Shown here one piece after another: positions 6,152 to 9,116 of a DNA stretch of 9,116 bases. The first letter of the stretch is position 1. Every line of letters starts with the position of its first letter. The notes under the pieces were generated by a model. It did no database searches. It saw only the letters and a list, made by a program, of their open reading frames with translations, and had not been told where the DNA came from. Source of the DNA: Methanosarcinales archaeon (lineage in GTDB: Archaea > Halobacteriota > Methanosarcinia > Methanosarcinales > Methanogasteraceae); contig JAUWGA010000068.1 of the NCBI GenBank assembly GCA_030606635.1, positions 1 to 9,116 on the forward strand, in the 5' to 3' direction. Made by a program: the position numbers and the translations under genes.

Positions 6152-6854
6152 TATACCTATAATCCAGATAAAGAACCTGACCAAGATATTCGGCGACGGA
6201 GTGGAGATAAAGGCACTGGATGGCGTGGACCTGTATATCAAACGGGGTGAGTTCATGTCCATTATCGGCCCTTCCGGCTCTGGCAAAAGTACACTGCTGA
6301 ACCAGATCGGTATTCTTGATACGCCCACCAGCGGCACCATCCTGCTAAACGGGGTCGATGTCACGAAAATGTCTGATAAGGAGCGCTCCCGGACAAGGAA
6401 CAAGGAACTGGGCTTCATTTTCCAGTACCATCACCTGCTGCCCGATTTCGATGCTCTTGAGAATGTGATGATTCCGCTGTTGATAAGCGGCGTTAAATCG
6501 TCACAGGCACGCAAGGTCGCACGCAAGGTGCTTGATGAAGTGGGTTTAGGCGACAGGATGAAACACAGACCCAACCAGTTGTCAGGGGGCCAGAACCAGC
6601 GGGTCGCGATTGCACGGGCGCTGGTAAATAAACCCAGTATCGTTATCGGGGATGAACCCACAGGCAACCTCGACTCAAAGTCGAGCGACAGTATCTATGA
6701 ACTGCTGCGAAAGCTCAACCGGGAGCATGAGCAGACGTTTATCCTGGTGACGCATGATGAGCAGATGGCTGCGAAGACCGATCGCGTGATCCGGCTCGTG
6801 GACGGGAAGGTTGTGGAGGATCTGCGGGACGGGGCGTCAGTCCGAGAGATATAA
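6144..6854 (+). CDS. ABC transporter ATP-binding protein, MacB/LolD-like
   Basis: A 236-residue ATPase with every expected motif: Walker A GPSGSGKST (42-50), Q-loop Q94 in FIFQYHHLLPDF, signature LSGGQ (146-150), Walker B IVIGDE (166-171, catalytic E171), D-loop NLD (175-177) and switch H204 in VTHDE. The sequence style (LxNQIGILDTPTSG, VDVTKMSDKER) is that of the MacB/LolD/FtsE branch, which always works with FtsX-like permeases such as the two genes before it. The start is GTG 6144, 9 nt after GGAGG (6130-6134); it overlaps the permease 2 stop by 8 nt. The frame is open to ATG 6090, but those 18 codons lie inside permease 2 and align with nothing in the family. The homodimer should drive the permease pair from the cytoplasm. 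Confidence 0.96.
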   Translation: MSDIPIIQIKNLTKIFGDGVEIKALDGVDLYIKRGEFMSIIGPSGSGKSTLLNQIGILDTPTSGTILLNGVDVTKMSDKERSRTRNKELGFIFQYHHLLPDFDALENVMIPLLISGVKSSQARKVARKVLDEVGLGDRMKHRPNQLSGGQNQRVAIARALVNKPSIVIGDEPTGNLDSKSSDSIYELLRKLNREHEQTFILVTHDEQMAAKTDRVIRLVDGKVVEDLRDGASVREI

Positions 6855-6966
6855 TCCACGTTGCGCCGATGCTGCGCATTCACGAATGATGGCGAATGCC
6901 ACGAATTACAAGAATTTGTCTGCCACAAAATCAGAGTGTTTTCACTGGCTAATTCGATTGTGCCGC
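6855..6966. other. Intergenic stretch after the ABC operon
   Basis: This piece holds only weak structure. TGCGC (6862-6866) and GCGCA (6874-6878) can make a 5-bp stem 8 nt after the ATPase stop. GCATTC (6876-6881) can pair with GAATGC (6894-6899), and CACGAAT is repeated at 6881 and 6900. A T4 run (about 6940) follows 60 nt later. Operon termination here is plausible, but no single structure is convincing. Confidence 0.3.
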
Positions 6967-6979
6967 AAATTATATTTAT
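6964..6979 (+). promoter_or_regulatory. Archaeal BRE/TATA promoter for a leaderless radical SAM gene
   Basis: CGCAAATTATATTTAT combines an A-rich BRE-like upstream half (CGCAAA) with a good archaeal TATA box (TTATATTTA). The box centre, near 6974, is about 27 bp before ATG 7001, the normal distance to the transcription start. The mRNA would therefore begin at or next to the start codon. The stretch between (TCTCCCCCCTCC...) is pyrimidine-rich and has no Shine-Dalgarno, which agrees with leaderless translation. Confidence 0.7.
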
Positions 6980-7000
6980 CTCCCCCCTCCTGTCAGTACT

Positions 7001-8428
7001 ATGCCATCCGATATCGTCCTCTTTAACCCCATGCCTGTGAAGCACTCGGTAGCCGTCGTCAACAAGATGACCACGTCGCTTCAGGTGCCTCTCGTCAATA
7101 TCCCTTTGTCCCTGCTGGCATTAGCCAGGATGGTCACGGATGACTTCACGGTTGCGATCATCAATGCCCCAGTGGATGCCAACTACACGGATTTGATACT
7201 GGACGCCTGCCGCGATGCCCTCTGCTTTGGGGTGAGCAGCATGACCTGCTACCAGATCAGGGACGGGCTCAATGTGTCAGCCGCCGTGAAAGAGCAATAT
7301 CCGGACCTGCCTGTGATCTGGGGCGGCTACCATCCCACCACCCAGCCAGAACAGACACTTGCGAACCCCAATATCGATATCGTGGTCAGGGGGCAGGGCG
7401 AGATCACATTTAAGGAGGTTGTGGAGCGACTACACTCCGGTGAGACCCTGGATGGGGTGCGAGGTGTGTCCTACAAGGCGGGCGAGCGCATAATCACCAA
7501 CCCGGATAGGGAGTTTACCGACTTAAACGAGTTTCCGCGGATACCCTACGAGTTAGTCGATGTGGAGCGCCACATCAAAGGATACAAGTTCGGTGAGCGC
7601 TGCATCGACTACTACATCAGTCAGGGCTGCGCATCAGCCTGCTATTTCTGCTCAGAGCCGATCTTCTGCAAACGGCACTGGACTGCACTGGATCCCGAGA
7701 GAGTGGTGAATGAGCTTGCGCATCTAACAACCACCTACAACATCGACACGTTCATGATACGGGATAGCGATTTCTTCTTAAATCTCCGCCGCGTAAAGGA
7801 ACTGAGCCGGCTACTCATCGAAAGAGACCTCGGGGTGCGACTCACAAGCGTCAACGGAAGGATGGAGCAGTTATCCAAAATGAGTGATGATCTCTGGTCA
7901 CTGGCACGGCAGGCTGGCGTCGTGGAGGTCTTCATCGGCACCGAGAGTGGGTACCAGGCGGCACTGGACGCCATAAACAAGGGCGCGAAGGTGGAGCAGA
8001 TCGAGATCTGTACCAGACAGTGTGTTAAGCACGACATCGATGTCCGCTCCTCCTTTATGGTGGGAATCCCGGGTATAGACACGATGGAGGAGGTCAAGCT
8101 CACTTTTAAGGCGATCCACAGCATGATCTCGATATATGGCGAGCAGGACAGGCTCGAGCACATCGATATACTGCTGTCGTTTTTCACTCCGTATCCTCGT
8201 ACACGGCTCTACGACACCGCAATCGAGCACGGTCTCGTCCGCCTCACGACCCTCGAGGAATGGGGCGACTTCGACCAGTTCGATTTCAAGGCGCCGTGGA
8301 TGCCCCAGGAACTCTATGACTTGGTGCTGGAATTAAGAGCGGGCATGCCCTGGAACTCGGGCTGCGGGTTTAACGAGTGGTGTCAGACGTATTCGAGGAT
8401 TATGGAGAAGCTGGAAGGGATGGGCTGA
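7001..8428 (+). CDS. B12-binding-domain radical SAM protein
   Basis: A 475-residue protein with the two-part layout of class B (BchE/P-methylase-like) radical SAM enzymes. The N-terminal ~145 residues resemble a cobalamin-binding Rossmann fold: DIVLFNP near the start, then VIWGGYHPT (105-113) and the typical VVRGQGE (128-134). The base-off DxHxxG motif is not seen, as in many members. The radical SAM core carries the 4Fe-4S motif C210-x3-C214-x2-C217 in QGCASACYFC, and a GTESG loop later in the barrel that fits SAM binding. The end (~400-475) matches no domain I recognise. Enzymes of this class methylate unreactive carbons or make C-C bonds and rings in pigments, lipids or cofactors. The real substrate cannot be read from sequence, and no neighbour names a pathway. 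The start is ATG 7001, supported by the TATA distance. The gene stands alone and converges on the next gene. Confidence 0.9.
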   Translation: MPSDIVLFNPMPVKHSVAVVNKMTTSLQVPLVNIPLSLLALARMVTDDFTVAIINAPVDANYTDLILDACRDALCFGVSSMTCYQIRDGLNVSAAVKEQYPDLPVIWGGYHPTTQPEQTLANPNIDIVVRGQGEITFKEVVERLHSGETLDGVRGVSYKAGERIITNPDREFTDLNEFPRIPYELVDVERHIKGYKFGERCIDYYISQGCASACYFCSEPIFCKRHWTALDPERVVNELAHLTTTYNIDTFMIRDSDFFLNLRRVKELSRLLIERDLGVRLTSVNGRMEQLSKMSDDLWSLARQAGVVEVFIGTESGYQAALDAINKGAKVEQIEICTRQCVKHDIDVRSSFMVGIPGIDTMEEVKLTFKAIHSMISIYGEQDRLEHIDILLSFFTPYPRTRLYDTAIEHGLVRLTTLEEWGDFDQFDFKAPWMPQELYDLVLELRAGMPWNSGCGFNEWCQTYSRIMEKLEGMG

Positions 8429-8452
8429 ATGCAGGGAACGTTCAGTGGAACC

Positions 8453-8493
8453 GATGGATTCTGAAAGCCATATTCCGAATTCGAAGATCCATC
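8453..8493. terminator. Hairpin between the convergent genes (possible two-way terminator)
   Basis: GATGGAT (8453-8459) and ATCCATC (8487-8493) form a perfect 7-bp inverted repeat with a 27-nt spacer; with a bulge, two more pairs (TC/GA) can be added. It lies 24 nt after the radical SAM stop and overlaps the stop codon (8492-8494) of the minus-strand kinase, so it could act on transcripts from both sides. There is no U-tract on either side, which makes the terminator reading tentative. Confidence 0.4.
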
Positions 8494-9116
8494 AACCCCG
8501 GTTGCGGTGCGTAAGTTCAAGTTCCCGCAGGAAGACAGCCGCGGTCATGGTATCACCCAGACCGACCGTGGTTACCGGATGCTCGCACCAGAGTGACGGC
8601 ACGATGCATACCGAGTAGCCACCCAATGTTAAATACACACCATTTCCGATCTTCTTTCCATCGAAATACTCCCGAACCATCGAACATTCACGAACCCCGG
8701 CATCGTTCGGCACCATTCCTAAAACCGCATCAGGGAGTATGTCCTTGTCCACATACCCTCTCTCTGCACGTACGGCAGACGCGGCTGCGCCAGCGGTAAG
8801 CGCATCGATCTCGGATGCCGGATCAATATAGGCAGGATTAAAGGTGCTCACGATAAAATCCCGGGAGTGGATGCATAATCTCGACATCCCGAGTTCATCG
8901 ATCGTCTCTACCGATTTTTCGATGATGTCCTTGCCTGAAACGTCGGCATCGTCCCCGAGAAACTCTTGTTCGTTCATGCCGATGCTGTCCACGATACCGG
9001 AGATGCTTGCGATCACATAATCCTGGATCCTGTCATCCAGAAAATCTCCTGATTCGAAATGCATCAAAAGATCCGGGTTTGATGATCTCCATCCCTGTAG
9101 TTGCGCTGTGATGCGG
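8492..9116 (-). CDS. ADP-dependent phosphofructokinase/glucokinase, C-terminal part
   Basis: The frame is open to the window edge, so the 5' part of the gene is outside; 207 C-terminal residues are visible of a family normally ~450-480 long. An in-window TTG or ATG near 9064 is not a real start, because the reading continues upstream as NPDLLMHFESGDF, a typical segment of this ribokinase-like family. Next come ISGIVDSIGMNEQEF, which matches the substrate-side VDS(V/I)G-NE motif, and near the end TTVGLGDTMTAAVF, holding the GxGD motif with the catalytic aspartate and anion hole. These enzymes phosphorylate glucose and/or fructose 6-phosphate with ADP as donor in the cytoplasm, in the modified archaeal glycolysis. 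Methanogen members are often bifunctional, so I do not choose between them. It converges on the radical SAM gene with 63 bp between stops. Confidence 0.88.
   Translation of the reverse strand, partial: RITAQLQGWRSSNPDLLMHFESGDFLDDRIQDYVIASISGIVDSIGMNEQEFLGDDADVSGKDIIEKSVETIDELGMSRLCIHSRDFIVSTFNPAYIDPASEIDALTAGAAASAVRAERGYVDKDILPDAVLGMVPNDAGVRECSMVREYFDGKKIGNGVYLTLGGYSVCIVPSLWCEHPVTTVGLGDTMTAAVFLRELELTHRNRG

Noticed and set aside
6862..6899. Operon terminator after the ATPase.
   Set aside because: Two short, mutually exclusive stems without a following T-tract are too weak for a firm call.
7735..8230. Long minus-strand open frames within the radical SAM gene.
   Set aside because: They are antisense shadows of a well-supported gene and have no recognisable domain.

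Overview
The window looks like a chromosomal segment of a euryarchaeon, most likely a methanogen or a relative (Methanomicrobia/Halobacteriota, possibly an ANME-type lineage). Four things support this: a surface protein with a C-terminal PGF-CTERM sorting signal, the C-terminal half of an ADP-dependent sugar kinase, an archaeal BRE/TATA promoter in front of an apparently leaderless gene, and Shine-Dalgarno sites of the GGAGGTGA type. The genus cannot be fixed from the sequence alone.

Layout. From 43 to 1263 lies an apparently intact tnpB of the IS200/IS605/IS1341 type, with a hairpin at its start codon and another at its 3' end. Only 7 bp later, on the same strand, begins a 12-helix MFS transporter (1271-2338). 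A 165-bp gap (2339-2503) follows, with a candidate operator and a short tandem repeat. Next is a broken TetR-family regulator (2504-2685). It has a 2-nt frameshift in a CG run, an expanded TAC triplet run inside its HTH, and no ligand-binding domain. It leads into a tight same-strand cluster: a secreted, PGF-CTERM-anchored protein (2695-3810), two paralogous MacB/FtsX-like permeases (3816-4973 and 4985-6151) and their ATPase (6144-6854). A 146-bp gap then carries a TATA promoter for a B12-binding-domain radical SAM protein (7001-8428). That gene converges on an ADP-dependent phosphofructokinase/glucokinase on the minus strand, which runs off the right edge (8492-9116). A hairpin sits between the two converging stops.

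How the genes fit together. The 2695-6854 block reads as one transcription unit for a type VII (MacB/LolCDE-like) ABC machine. The surface-anchored protein takes the place that a periplasmic adaptor or lipoprotein partner would have in bacteria. The dead TetR was probably its local repressor, so the operon may now be constitutive. The MFS gene appears to have had its leader replaced by the tnpB element. The radical SAM protein and the sugar kinase are separate units; the kinase belongs to the modified archaeal Embden-Meyerhof pathway. No rRNA, tRNA or CRISPR array was seen, and no gene-free stretch exceeds 300 bp.
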